NCBI RefSeq assembly: GCF_002135315.1
Contig: NZ_NEGA01000002.1
Span: forward strand, 124,001-188,000
Length of the DNA: 64,000 nt
Direction: 5' to 3'
Origin: Acinetobacter sp. ANC 3903
Lineage (GTDB): Bacteria > Pseudomonadota > Gammaproteobacteria > Pseudomonadales > Moraxellaceae
This document shows, in pieces, positions 17,883 to 27,100 of the stretch. The notes beneath the pieces are model-generated. The model did no database searches, had not been told where the DNA came from, and saw nothing but the letters and a program-made list of their open reading frames with translations. Position 1 is the stretch's first letter. Each line of letters begins with the position of its first letter. The position numbers and the translations under genes were made by a program.

Positions 17883-19166
17883 ATGAATATTTTAGTTTTG
17901 GGTAATGGCGGTCGTGAACATGCATTGGCATGGAAAATCGCTCAGGATGAAAAAGTCGCTAAAGTTTTTGTTGCACCCGGTAATGCTGGAACAGCAACTG
18001 AAAATAAATGTGAAAACGTGAATTTAAGCATTTTAGACAATGCTGCGATTATCGATTTCGCAAAAAATAATGCAGTTGATTTAATCATTGTTGGTCCTGA
18101 AGCGCCGCTAGTAAACGGTGTTGTTGATGCCTGCCGTGCAGCTGGTGTAAAAGTTTGGGGCCCAACTCAATTTGCAGCACAGCTTGAAGGCTCTAAAGCT
18201 TTTGCCAAGCATTTCTTAAAACGCCACAACATTCCAACTGCTTTTTATGATGTATTTACCGAAGTCGATGCTGCCAAAGCATTTGTCGAGAAAAACGGTG
18301 CACCAATCGTCATCAAAGCAGATGGTCTTGCTGCGGGTAAAGGCGTAATTGTTGCCATGACCAATCAAGAAGCATTTGATGCGATTGATGACATGCTTGC
18401 AGGCAACAAATTTGGCGATGCTGGTTCTCGTGTTGTGATTGAAGAGTTCCTTGCCGGTGAAGAAGCGTCTTTCATTTGTATGATTGATGGCGACAATATC
18501 CTGCCAATGGCAACTTCTCAAGATCACAAACGCATTTTTGAAGGCGATCAAGGTCCAAATACCGGCGGCATGGGTGCATACTCTCCTGCTCCAGTTGTGA
18601 CTGCGGATGTATTCGAAAAAACCATGAATGAAGTGATGCGTCCAACCGTTGAAGGAATGAAAAAAGACGGTCACGTGTATACAGGTTTCTTGTATGCCGG
18701 TTTGATGATTGATGAACAAGGTCAGCCTAAAGTGATCGAGTTTAACTGTCGTTTTGGCGACCCTGAAACCCAACCCATCATGATGCGTCTGAAATCATCT
18801 TTGGTTGATCTGGTTGAAGCAGGTATTGCAGGTAACCTTCCTGCGGAAGCTGAATGGGATGAGCGCAAGACTGTAGGCATCGTGCTTGCATCTAAAGGCT
18901 ACCCTGAAACTTCAAGCAATGGTGATGTAATTTCAGGCCTAGATACTGAAATGACTGATGCCAAAGTTTTCCATGCTGGCACAAAAGCCAATGAAAAAGG
19001 CGAAATCGTAACCTCTGGTGGCCGCGTACTTTGTGTGACCGCACTGGGTAATACCATTGGTGAAGCACAAGCTAAAGCTTTAGAGCTTTGCCAAAAAGTA
19101 ACTTTTGATGGTGTTCAATACCGTAAAGATATTGGTTACCGTGCGATTGCGCGTGAAAATGCTTAA
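17883..19166 (+). CDS. purD: Phosphoribosylamine-glycine ligase (GAR synthetase)
   Basis: ATP-grasp enzyme joining glycine to phosphoribosylamine, the second step of purine synthesis. Family blocks are MNILVLGNGGREHALAWK at the N-terminus, KADGLAAGKGVIVA in the ATP-grasp domain, and GGMGAYSPAP and EFNCRFGDPETQ near the active site. An ATG at 17868 is also in frame, but a GGAG at 17870-17873 positioned before 17883 and the family N-terminus favour the second ATG, giving 427 aa. It pairs functionally with purH just upstream. A terminator follows. Confidence 0.97.
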   Translation: MNILVLGNGGREHALAWKIAQDEKVAKVFVAPGNAGTATENKCENVNLSILDNAAIIDFAKNNAVDLIIVGPEAPLVNGVVDACRAAGVKVWGPTQFAAQLEGSKAFAKHFLKRHNIPTAFYDVFTEVDAAKAFVEKNGAPIVIKADGLAAGKGVIVAMTNQEAFDAIDDMLAGNKFGDAGSRVVIEEFLAGEEASFICMIDGDNILPMATSQDHKRIFEGDQGPNTGGMGAYSPAPVVTADVFEKTMNEVMRPTVEGMKKDGHVYTGFLYAGLMIDEQGQPKVIEFNCRFGDPETQPIMMRLKSSLVDLVEAGIAGNLPAEAEWDERKTVGIVLASKGYPETSSNGDVISGLDTEMTDAKVFHAGTKANEKGEIVTSGGRVLCVTALGNTIGEAQAKALELCQKVTFDGVQYRKDIGYRAIARENA

Positions 19167-19191
19167 TTCTTTTAAAGAATAGATTAAGCCT

Positions 19192-19221
19192 AAAAAGCCC
19201 ACATTTTTGTGGGCTTTTTTA
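19192..19221 (+). terminator. Terminator of purD
   Basis: AAAAAGCCCACA / TGTGGGCTTTTTT hairpin with a T-rich loop and T-tract, 25 bp after the purD stop. Confidence 0.93.
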
Positions 19222-19366
19222 ATACCTTAGATTCTCAGATGAAGTGCAATAGAAATTAATTTAAGTATAATTTCAAGAAGTTGATATTTCACACCAAAAT
19301 CCTATTCAGCTGCACACCCTCCTTTAAATAGAGTTTAAGTACATGTTTTTAAATAACTAAAAAATC

Positions 19367-19394
19367 ATTTCGTATAAGGCGTATTAGATTAATT
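19367..19394 (+). repeat. dif-like XerC/XerD site, left
   Basis: XerC arm ATTTCGTATAA (19367-19377), 6-bp spacer GGCGTA, XerD arm TTAGATTAATT (19384-19394). The XerD arm differs only slightly from the general TTATGTTAAAT-type arm. Confidence 0.75.
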
Positions 19395-19404
19395 TTAGGA
19401 ATAC

Positions 19405-20289
19405 TTAAGATTTAGGTTTTGTTGCAATCCAACACAGTAAAGACCCCAAACATACTATTAAAGCGCCTTTCCAAAAACCTACTGTTAAATGTGTACTTAA
19501 AACCAATGCTGAAACTAATGCTGAAAATACAGGTATGAAGTAGGAGGCTGTAGCCAATAAAGTCACATTCCCATGCATAATTCCCACATTCCATGCCCCA
19601 TAGCCAATACCCATAGCAAATGCGGCTAATACCAAGTAAATGATAGAATCTAATTCAAAATAAGGAGATACATCGCCTGATAGAATCCATTTTATCCATA
19701 AAACAATAGACACCATAATAAAGAATAATGTAATCCCATTTTTACCATTAGCAGCTCTTGCAGTTAGTGTGCAATATGCAGCCCAGAGAAAAACACCTAA
19801 TAAAGCTAGACCATAACTAAATGGATTATCTTTAATATTAGACATCATATCTTTAAAGCTAAATCCTTCATCCCCACCAAGCACCAAACAAATTCCTATA
19901 ATTGATAAGCACACGCCAGGAATAATTAAGAAATTAGCTTTCTGCTTATTAAATATAATCGAGAAAAGTATAGTTACTGTAGGCCACAAATAATTAACCA
20001 TGCCTATCTCTATGGCTTGTTTACTATTTGTTGAATAGCCGATCGACAAAGAAAGACAAATTTCATAAGACACAAAGAGAATACTGCCCCCAATTAGGTA
20101 TTTAGAGGGGAAATCTTTCAGATTAGTCCAACCGAATGAAATTAGAAGAAAAATTGAGGCTAGTGAATATATTAAGGCGGCCCCACCAATTGGTCCAAAA
20201 TAATGACTGACTTCTTTGATTAGAGCGACAATTAAGCTCCACAAGAAAATGGCAGTAAGACCAATCAATGTAGCTTTTTTTGAGTTCAT
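19405..20289 (-). CDS. yddG: DMT-family transporter, YddG-like aromatic amino acid exporter
   Basis: A 294-aa inner-membrane protein with about ten hydrophobic helices in two EamA repeats. The opening (KKATLIGLTAIFLWSLIVALIKEVSH) and the internal block GMVNYLWPTVTILFSI resemble YddG, which exports aromatic amino acids and analogues. Substrate assignment is by resemblance only. The gene is AT-rich and sits alone between two dif-like sites, so it is probably an acquired cassette. Its promoter would have to lie in the 81 bp up to the right-hand site or be supplied from outside. Its 3' end nearly touches the left site. Confidence 0.8.
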   Translation of the reverse strand: MNSKKATLIGLTAIFLWSLIVALIKEVSHYFGPIGGAALIYSLASIFLLISFGWTNLKDFPSKYLIGGSILFVSYEICLSLSIGYSTNSKQAIEIGMVNYLWPTVTILFSIIFNKQKANFLIIPGVCLSIIGICLVLGGDEGFSFKDMMSNIKDNPFSYGLALLGVFLWAAYCTLTARAANGKNGITLFFIMVSIVLWIKWILSGDVSPYFELDSIIYLVLAAFAMGIGYGAWNVGIMHGNVTLLATASYFIPVFSALVSALVLSTHLTVGFWKGALIVCLGSLLCWIATKPKS

Positions 20290-20370
20290 TTCTCTTATTC
20301 ATGAATATAGGTGGGAGATATATTAAATAAAAAGACTATAAAAATATGATTTTTTTATTTGATTTTTTCT

Positions 20371-20398
20371 ATTTAGCATACTAGTGCTTATACGAAAT
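20371..20398 (-). repeat. dif-like XerC/XerD site, right (inverted)
   Basis: Read on the minus strand: XerC arm ATTTCGTATAA (20398-20388), spacer GCACTA, XerD arm GTATGCTAAAT (20381-20371). The XerC arm is identical to the left site; the XerD arm differs from TTATGTTAAAT at two positions. Confidence 0.72.
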
Positions 20399-21180
20399 AC
20401 ATTTAATAAAACCTTTGTTTTTAATATATTTAAATATTTTTTCGTCCTAAAAAACAGTAAAAAACTGGCCTGGAAACAAGTTTCTTTTTGATGAGCATTT
20501 TTGGCACGTATCGCTAATAACCGCTAATAACTTTGTTTAAAAAAATCATTTTAAGTTTTCGCTGACTTTTCAAAGTAGTTATTTCCTGAATAATTCACAA
20601 ACTTTTTGAAACAATATTTCGTATAAAAACGTGCTTCCCCCTCCTACCTTTATTATTTTCATTAACCAATTCACTATGTTCTTTTTATTCCGAATTTAAG
20701 CAACAAGACTTCCTAAACCTGAAGAAATAATATTAAAAATATGAAATTACTGCTTATCCCTTTTTCAGCTTTGTATTTTCTAAAATTATATAGGAACAAA
20801 ATTTTTTTAATTAGAAGTTTTACTCATTTCAATAAATTTAATCTATTGTTTTATGAGTTAATTTATAAAAACGTCTCACTTTATTATGCAAAATTAAGCT
20901 AAATATCAGATTTATAATCACTATTATGCATAAAAAAAAATTGTTATGATGTGTCCAATTTTTAGGAATAAGTCATCATGAAAATTGTTTGATTACAGCA
21001 ATTTGCTTTATTCAAACAAAAAACATCTCTCCATGATGCTACCGATCTCCAATTGCGTTGATGAATGAGACATTTTAAAGTGATCTGCATCAATCAGTTG
21101 ATCTGATTCAAGCTTGATTTAATCTCTCCAATGACATATTCGTAAATTTATCGCCAAATTAAATTTATTAGGACATATAC
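20399..21180. other. AT-rich gene-free region upstream of metQ
   Basis: About 780 bp with no convincing gene. Contents are a lone XerC-type arm at 20616-20626, a tandem duplicate of CGCTAATAAC at 20512-20531, a possible -10 box TATGAT at 20945-20950, and a four-codon frame (Met-Lys-Ile-Val-stop) at 20980-20994. The last 230 bp may be an untranslated leader of metQ. I could not match it to a known methionine riboswitch. Confidence 0.5.
20616..20626 (+). repeat. Orphan XerC-type half-site
   Basis: A third exact ATTTCGTATAA, 218 bp beyond the right module site. The following 6-bp spacer and 11-bp stretch (GCTTCCCCCTC) do not resemble a XerD arm, so it is a half-site or decayed site. Confidence 0.5.
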
Positions 21181-22053
21181 ATGAAAAAGCTCCTTGGTCT
21201 TGTTTTAGGTCTTTCAGTTGGCTTGTCTGGCTGTGGTAAACAAGAAGCACCTGCAAATGACGCAGCTCAAAATAAAGATTCTGCCGAAGTTCAAACCGTA
21301 ACCATGGCCTCTACAGGTTCGGATGCTGAAATCTGGCGTTACATTGCGACACTTCCAGAAACAAAAGCTGCTGGCATTAAACTTGAAGTGAAAAACTTCA
21401 CCGATTATGTGTCTATGAACACAGCCGTAGCCAATAAAGAAATTGATGTAAACGCATTTCAATCTTATGCCTATCTGGTTGCTTTCAACGAATCCAATAA
21501 AGATAAGATTGCTCCGCTTTCTACCACTTACCTTGAACCAATGGGTATTTACTCAAGTAAAGTGAAGAAACTGGATGAATTCAAAACCGGTGCAACCATT
21601 GCCATTCCTAACGATGGTGCCAATGAATCACGTGCATTATTGTTACTTCAATCCGCCGGTTTGGTAAAATTAAAACCGAGTTTTGACAATGTGAAAGGTA
21701 CACCTGCTGATATCGTTGAAAACAACAAAAAAATTGTGATTAAACCGATTCAGATGGCAACTGCTGTACGTGTTAAAGACGAAGTAGATGCGATTGTCTT
21801 GGGTAATACCCTGGCAATGGAAGGTGGCTTAAATGTACTGAAAGACTCTATTTACTATGAGCCAGTAGACCAAAGCACAAAAATGAATGTCAACATTCTT
21901 GCTGTTGCAGCTGATCGTCAAAATGACCCTGTACTGAAAAAAGTGGGCGCGCTTTACCACACAGAAGCAGTGAACAAATACGTTCAGGAAAAGTTTGGTG
22001 GTACTAAAGTTGACGTAAATAAACCGATTAGCTATCTCACTGAAGCAAAATAG
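21181..22053 (+). CDS. metQ: D-methionine ABC transporter substrate-binding lipoprotein
   Basis: NlpA-family lipoprotein that binds methionine in the periplasm and delivers it to MetNI. The lipoprotein signal MKKLLGLVLGLSVGLSGC places the lipidated cysteine at residue 18. Family blocks include FTDYVSMNTAVANKEIDVNAFQ and IAIPNDGANESRALLLLQSAGL. The length of 290 aa is normal. metN and metI follow on the same strand, but an intrinsic terminator separates metQ from them, which could give excess binding protein over the membrane complex. The long 5' region suggests regulated expression. Confidence 0.95.
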   Translation: MKKLLGLVLGLSVGLSGCGKQEAPANDAAQNKDSAEVQTVTMASTGSDAEIWRYIATLPETKAAGIKLEVKNFTDYVSMNTAVANKEIDVNAFQSYAYLVAFNESNKDKIAPLSTTYLEPMGIYSSKVKKLDEFKTGATIAIPNDGANESRALLLLQSAGLVKLKPSFDNVKGTPADIVENNKKIVIKPIQMATAVRVKDEVDAIVLGNTLAMEGGLNVLKDSIYYEPVDQSTKMNVNILAVAADRQNDPVLKKVGALYHTEAVNKYVQEKFGGTKVDVNKPISYLTEAK

Positions 22054-22072
22054 TAATATAATTGGTACATCT

Positions 22073-22107
22073 AAACAGGCAAAGTTTCTTTGCCTGTTTT
22101 TCTTTTT
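22073..22107 (+). terminator. Intra-operon terminator between metQ and metN
   Basis: Perfect 12-bp stem AAACAGGCAAAG / CTTTGCCTGTTT with loop TTT, then a T-rich run (TTTCTTTTT). Confidence 0.88.
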
Positions 22108-22126
22108 ATAGATAGTTTTTGACCAT

Positions 22127-23152
22127 ATGATTGAATTTAAAAATATTTCAAAACACTATCAGCTTAAAGGTCAAACAATTCGCGCCCTGGATCAAATTAA
22201 TTTACAGATTCCAGCTGGCAGTATTTTTGGCATTATTGGCTATAGTGGTGCGGGTAAAAGTACCTTAATCCGCCTGATTAATTTGCTCGAACGACCAAAT
22301 GATGGTCAAGTCATCATTAATCAAAAAGATTTTACCGCATTAGATGCACGTTCATTACGTCAGGAACGCGCCAACATTGGTATGATCTTTCAGCATTTTA
22401 ATTTGTTGCAGAGCAAAACTGTAGCAGCCAATATAGAAATGCCAATGAAATTGTTGGGCTGGAGCAAAGCCGATCGTGAAAAGCGTTTGGCAGAATTGCT
22501 CGAATTTATTGATCTTAAGCATAAAAAAGATGCTTATCCGGATGAACTGTCTGGCGGTCAAAAACAGCGAGTCGGTATTGCCCGTGCCCTCGCCAATCAT
22601 CCTAAAATTTTACTCTGTGATGAAGCGACCTCGGCACTGGATCCGCAAACCACCAAGTCTGTTTTAGATTTGCTTAAAAAAATTAATAAAGAACAAGGTA
22701 TTACCATTGTCATGGTGACCCATGAAATGGACGTGATTGAATCTGTTTGTGATTATGTTGCGGTGATGGAACAAGGCCAGGTCATCGAAACGGGTTCGAC
22801 ACTGGAAATTTTCAGTCAGCCACAGCATCCTACCACCAAAAGTTTTATTCAAACCGTGCTGCAACAACAGTTACCGGTGAATATTTTAAATAGTCTGGAA
22901 AACAAAAATCATAACAGCATTTATAGCCTGCAATTTTTAGGTACATCTGCGCAAGAAACTGTAGTACAGGCAGCGATTAAACAGTTTGATATCAGCTTGA
23001 ATATCTTGTTTGCCAATATGACTGAAATTAACGGTTCAGTGATTGGACAAATGTTTATACAGCTTTTAGGTGAACCTGCTGTAATTGAACAGACTGTTGC
23101 ATTTTTCCAGCAAAATGGTGTCAAGGTTGAGCAATCTGGAGTCAGCGCATGA
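22127..23152 (+). CDS. metN: D-methionine ABC transporter ATP-binding protein
   Basis: ATPase of the methionine importer. Walker A GYSGAGKST (38-46), signature LSGGQKQRVGIARAL, Walker B ILLCDEATSALD and the switch His in VMVTHEMD are all present. The C-terminal part (about 265-341) is the NIL/ACT-like domain through which cytoplasmic methionine trans-inhibits MetN in E. coli. The length of 341 aa is typical. metI overlaps the stop by four bases (ATGA), so translation is coupled. The gene begins 20 bp after a terminator, so its transcription depends on read-through or an unseen promoter. Confidence 0.95.
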   Translation: MIEFKNISKHYQLKGQTIRALDQINLQIPAGSIFGIIGYSGAGKSTLIRLINLLERPNDGQVIINQKDFTALDARSLRQERANIGMIFQHFNLLQSKTVAANIEMPMKLLGWSKADREKRLAELLEFIDLKHKKDAYPDELSGGQKQRVGIARALANHPKILLCDEATSALDPQTTKSVLDLLKKINKEQGITIVMVTHEMDVIESVCDYVAVMEQGQVIETGSTLEIFSQPQHPTTKSFIQTVLQQQLPVNILNSLENKNHNSIYSLQFLGTSAQETVVQAAIKQFDISLNILFANMTEINGSVIGQMFIQLLGEPAVIEQTVAFFQQNGVKVEQSGVSA

Positions 23153-23844
23153 GAGATTTAATTGTTCAATGGCTGACAGAAATCACGGCACCTTACTGGA
23201 AAAGTTCGCTGTCGATTGATCAATTTGTGACAGCATTGCAAGAAACCTTTCATATGGTGTTTTTTGCCATGCTGTTTGGTTGTATCTGGGGCTTTATCCA
23301 GGCCATCATTTTATTGGTGACCCGTCCGGCAGGCATTCTGCCGAACCGTGTGATTTATCATGGCTTAAACCCGATTGTAAATGCGCTGCGTTCATTACCC
23401 TTTATTATCCTGCTGATTGCCTTTATTCCGCTGACTAAATTGCTGGTGGGAACATCAATTGGCACATGGGCGGCAATTGTGCCGCTGACCATTTATATTG
23501 GTCCTTATATGGGTCGATTGATTGAAACTTCATTGCTTGAAGTAAATGAAGGCATTATCGAATCAGCACAAGCCATGGGTGCTTCGCCACTGCAAATTAT
23601 TTTCAAGTTTATTTTGCCTGAAGCACGCAGTTCACTGATTTTAAACCTGACCACTGCCACCATCAGCCTGATTGGTGCCACTGCAATGGCGGGTGCGGTC
23701 GGTGCCGGGGGGATTGGTGACCTTGCCATTTCTTATGGTTATCAGCGTTTTGATACCAGTGTGGTGATTTTGACCGTGATTGTGCTGTTATTGCTGGTGC
23801 AATTTGTACAGACCTTTGGTGAATGGCTGTCACGTTTAAGATAA
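23149..23844 (+). CDS. metI: D-methionine ABC transporter permease
   Basis: A 231-aa inner-membrane permease with five or six helices and the ABC-permease coupling loop (EGIIESAQAMGASPLQIIFKFILPEA region). The segment TISLIGATAMAGAVGAGGIGDLA is characteristic of MetI. It overlaps metN by ATGA and is followed by a terminator, completing the metQ-metN-metI unit. Confidence 0.95.
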   Translation: MRDLIVQWLTEITAPYWKSSLSIDQFVTALQETFHMVFFAMLFGCIWGFIQAIILLVTRPAGILPNRVIYHGLNPIVNALRSLPFIILLIAFIPLTKLLVGTSIGTWAAIVPLTIYIGPYMGRLIETSLLEVNEGIIESAQAMGASPLQIIFKFILPEARSSLILNLTTATISLIGATAMAGAVGAGGIGDLAISYGYQRFDTSVVILTVIVLLLLVQFVQTFGEWLSRLR

Positions 23845-23873
23845 CCCTATAACCTTAATATCCCACATTTAAG

Positions 23874-23898
23874 AGCCTTCCACATGGAGGGCTTTTTT
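23874..23898 (+). terminator. Terminator of metNI
   Basis: AGCCTTCC / GGAGGGCT stem (one T-G pair), loop ACAT, followed by a run of T residues. Confidence 0.85.
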
Positions 23899-24136
23899 AT
23901 CACAAATATAAATCTGAATAAGCGGATCGTTACACATTACATTCAGCCTTGATAGAGGACTCAAAATTCTAAAATCCATTTCATCTTGTTGCAGCGATAA
24001 GGTTTTAATTTCCTGCGTGATCCCGACTATTTTTCCAGCCAAAAAATAAAATTTGAACTTGAATTAGCTAAATATTAGTCCATGACTTTTCCTAGAGCAT
24101 GCTAAACTATCCAGTGGTTTTTGCAGGGACTCATTT

Positions 24137-27100
24137 ATGCAGTTTGTTCATCTTGGTATTCATACAGAATTTTCAATTACAGAATCGATCGTACGTATAC
24201 CTGACTTAGTCAAAGCTGCAGCAAATGAAGAGATGCCTGCCCTCGCATTAACAGATTTATCCAACCTGCATGCCGCAGTAAAATTTTATAAAAAATGTCT
24301 CGATAAAGGCATTAAACCCATTTTAGGTTCAGAAATCCGCCTGAATGATGCTGAACATCGCGTGACCTTGTTGTCCATGACCAATAAAGGCTGGCGCAGT
24401 CTGACCGAACTGGTTTCTGAAGGTTTTATTTCAGGTCAGCAACTGGATATTCCTTGTGTGCAAAAAGACTGGATTTTAGATCAGCATCAAGACCTGATTG
24501 TGCTATTGGGCATGCAATCTGATGTCGGCAAAATGCTGATCACATCAAATCCAGATAAGGCTGAACCCCTCCTTCAGGAATGGATTGAAAAATTTGGCAA
24601 TCGGGTTTATTTGGCTTTGACTCGCACCAACCGCCCTGATGAAGATGCCTTTATTGAAGAAGCTGTCAAACTTGCAAAAAAATACAATATTGGCGTGGTC
24701 GCCCATAACGATGTGCACTTTATTACACGTGATGATTTTGAAGCCCATGAAGCACGGGTCTGTATTGCCGATGGTTATGTATTGGGTGATAACCGCCGTC
24801 CTAAAACCTATAGCCCTGAACAGTACTTTAAAACCGCTGTGGAAATGACTGAACTATTTTCAGATATTCCAACAGCCATTGAAAATACCTACCACATTGC
24901 CAAGCGTTGTAATGTGACTTTACGCTTAGGCTTTAATGACTTGCCGGATTACCCGATTCCGGAAGGCCATACCATTGATACCTATTTTGCCCATTTGTCC
25001 GAACAAGGTCTGGAAGAACGACTTAACTTTCTTTATCCGCCTGAAAAGCGCGGTGAAGACTGGCCGGAAATTCGTAAACCTTATGACGAACGTTTAGCCT
25101 TTGAAGTGAAGATTATTCTCGACATGGGTTTCCCGGGTTACTTCCTGATCGTGATGGACTTCATTCAGTGGTCTAAAGGTAACGGCGTACCCGTGGGTCC
25201 GGGTCGTGGTTCGGGTGCAGGTTCTCTGGTGGCCTATAGCTTAAAGATTACCGATCTTGATCCCCTGCGTTATGACCTGCTGTTCGAACGTTTCCTGAAC
25301 CCGGAACGTGTGTCGATGCCCGACTTTGACGTCGATTTCTGTATTGCCGGTCGTGACCGCGTGATTGAATATGTGGCTCGTACATATGGTCACGATGCGG
25401 TATCGCAAATTGCAACCTTCGGTACCATGGCTGCTAAAGGTGCCATTCGTGACGTAGCACGTGTTCTGGGTAAATCCTATGGTTTGGCTGACCGTATTTC
25501 GAAAATGATTCCGACCAAGCCTTTGGGTTTGAGTCTGGAAGAATCCATAGAAGCCGAGCCACAGCTGAAAGATATTGTCACCAATCCATCCAATCCTGAC
25601 AACGATGATGCCGCTGAAATTTGGGAAATGGCTCTGAAACTTGAAGGCATTACCCGTAATACCGGTAAGCATGCGGGTGGTGTGGTTATTGCACCGACCA
25701 AGCTGACCGACTATTCAGCAGTCATGTGTGATGCCGATGGTACAGGCCGTGTAGCACAGTTCGATAAAGACGATGTCGAATCGGCCGGTCTGGTCAAATT
25801 CGACTTCTTGGGCCTGCGTAACCTCACCGTGATTGAAGATGCGATTCAGCACATCAATGCACGTGCCGATATCAAAGATCCGGTGAATATTTCTTATATT
25901 CCGCTGGATGATAAAGCAGCTTACGAAATTTTCGCGTCTGCAAATACTACTGCGGTATTCCAGTTTGAATCCGTGGGCATGAAAAAAATGCTCAAGGAAG
26001 CGCGCCCAAGTAAGTTTGAAGAGATTATTGCATTCGTGTCCTTGTACCGACCGGGTCCAATGGATCTTATTCCTGACTTTATCCATCGTATGCATGGCGG
26101 TGAGTTTGAATATTTACATCCACTGTTAGAAGGCGTACTAGAGCCAACTTACGGCATTATGGTGTATCAGGAACAGGTCATGCAGGCTGCGCAGTTCTGT
26201 GCGGGTTATAGCTTGGGCGGTGCGGATTTACTGCGCCGTGCCATGGGTAAGAAAAAACCTGAAGAAATGGTCAAACAACGCCAGATCTTTATTAAGGGTG
26301 CTGCTGAAAAAGATATTGACGAAGCGACCGCCAACCATATCTTCGACTATATGGAAAAATTCGCCGGCTATGGTTTTAACAAATCACACGCTGCGGCCTA
26401 TGCCCTGGTTGCCTATCAAACCGCCTGGTTAAAAGCGCATTATCCGGCTGAATTTATGGCAGCGGTCATGACTTCGGAAATGCAGAACACCGACAACGTG
26501 GTGTTCCTGATTGATGACTGCCGTCATAACAATTTGGAAGTGCTTCCACCTTCGGTGAACATGTCGATCTATCAATTCCATGCCAGTAGCGAAAATACCA
26601 TTGTCTATGGTTTGGGTGCGATCAAAGGCGTGGGTGAAGCAGCAATGCAGTCGGTCATTGAATCGCGTGTCAGTGATGGCCCCTATAAAGACTTATTCGA
26701 CTTCTGCCACCGGGTCGATTTAAAGAAAATCAATAAACGTACCCTCGAAGCACTGATTCGTGCAGGTGCTATGGATTGTTTGGGGATTGAACGTGCAGAT
26801 TTAATGGCACAGCTCCCTGAAGCGGTACAAGCCGCTGAACAGGCACGCTCGAACCGTGAAACCGGTATTATGGATTTGTTTGGTGAAGTTGAAGAAGTTC
26901 AGCGTAAACCATCAAAACCGGTGAAACCGTGGTCTGATGAAGTCCGCCTCAAAGGTGAAAAAGATACTTTAGGCCTGTACTTAACCGGTCACCCGATTGA
27001 TGTGTATCGTCCGGAACTCAAATCTTTTATTCCGGTCCGAATCAATGAACTGACCCCGACCCGTCGTGGCGTGACCACCGTATTTGCCGGTTTGGTTGTA

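Larger units (their letters stand above)
19367..20398. mobile_element. Candidate chromosomal pdif module carrying a yddG-like exporter
   Basis: A 1032-bp segment holding one gene, bounded by two 28-bp dif-like sites in opposite orientation with their XerD arms facing inward. The gene fills almost all of it: the stop lies 10 bp from the left site, and the start lies 81 bp from the right site. pdif modules of this form are known from Acinetobacter plasmids, where XerC/XerD are thought to shuffle small gene cassettes. The segment is more AT-rich than the flanking purD and metQ genes. No transposase or target duplication is visible. Confidence 0.7.

Noticed and set aside
18216-18773. A 185-codon antisense frame within purD
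   Set aside because: It lies wholly inside a conserved gene, is rich in His/Asn/Phe as typical for antisense shadows, and has no homology I recognise.
19405-20289. Treating the yddG cassette as an integron cassette or IS cargo
   Set aside because: No attC-like structure, integrase, transposase or target-site duplication is visible; the flanking sites fit XerC/XerD arms instead.
20505-20531. TTTGGCAC followed by CGCTAATAAC repeats as a sigma-54 promoter
   Set aside because: No GC lies ten bases after the GG, and no gene starts within a plausible distance on that strand.
20741-20902. A 53-codon frame (MKLLLIPFSALYFLKLYRNK...) upstream of metQ
   Set aside because: It lies in very AT-rich DNA, has no clear ribosome-binding site, and its composition (Leu, Phe, Lys, Asn, Tyr) is what random AT-rich sequence gives.
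20980-20994. Four-codon leader peptide before metQ (Met-Lys-Ile-Val)
   Set aside because: No Met-rich codon run, no alternative hairpins and no terminator that would support attenuation; too short to mean anything alone.
20399-21180. SAM riboswitch upstream of the methionine transporter
   Set aside because: None of the conserved core patterns of SAM riboswitch classes could be picked out by eye; only a covariance search would settle it.
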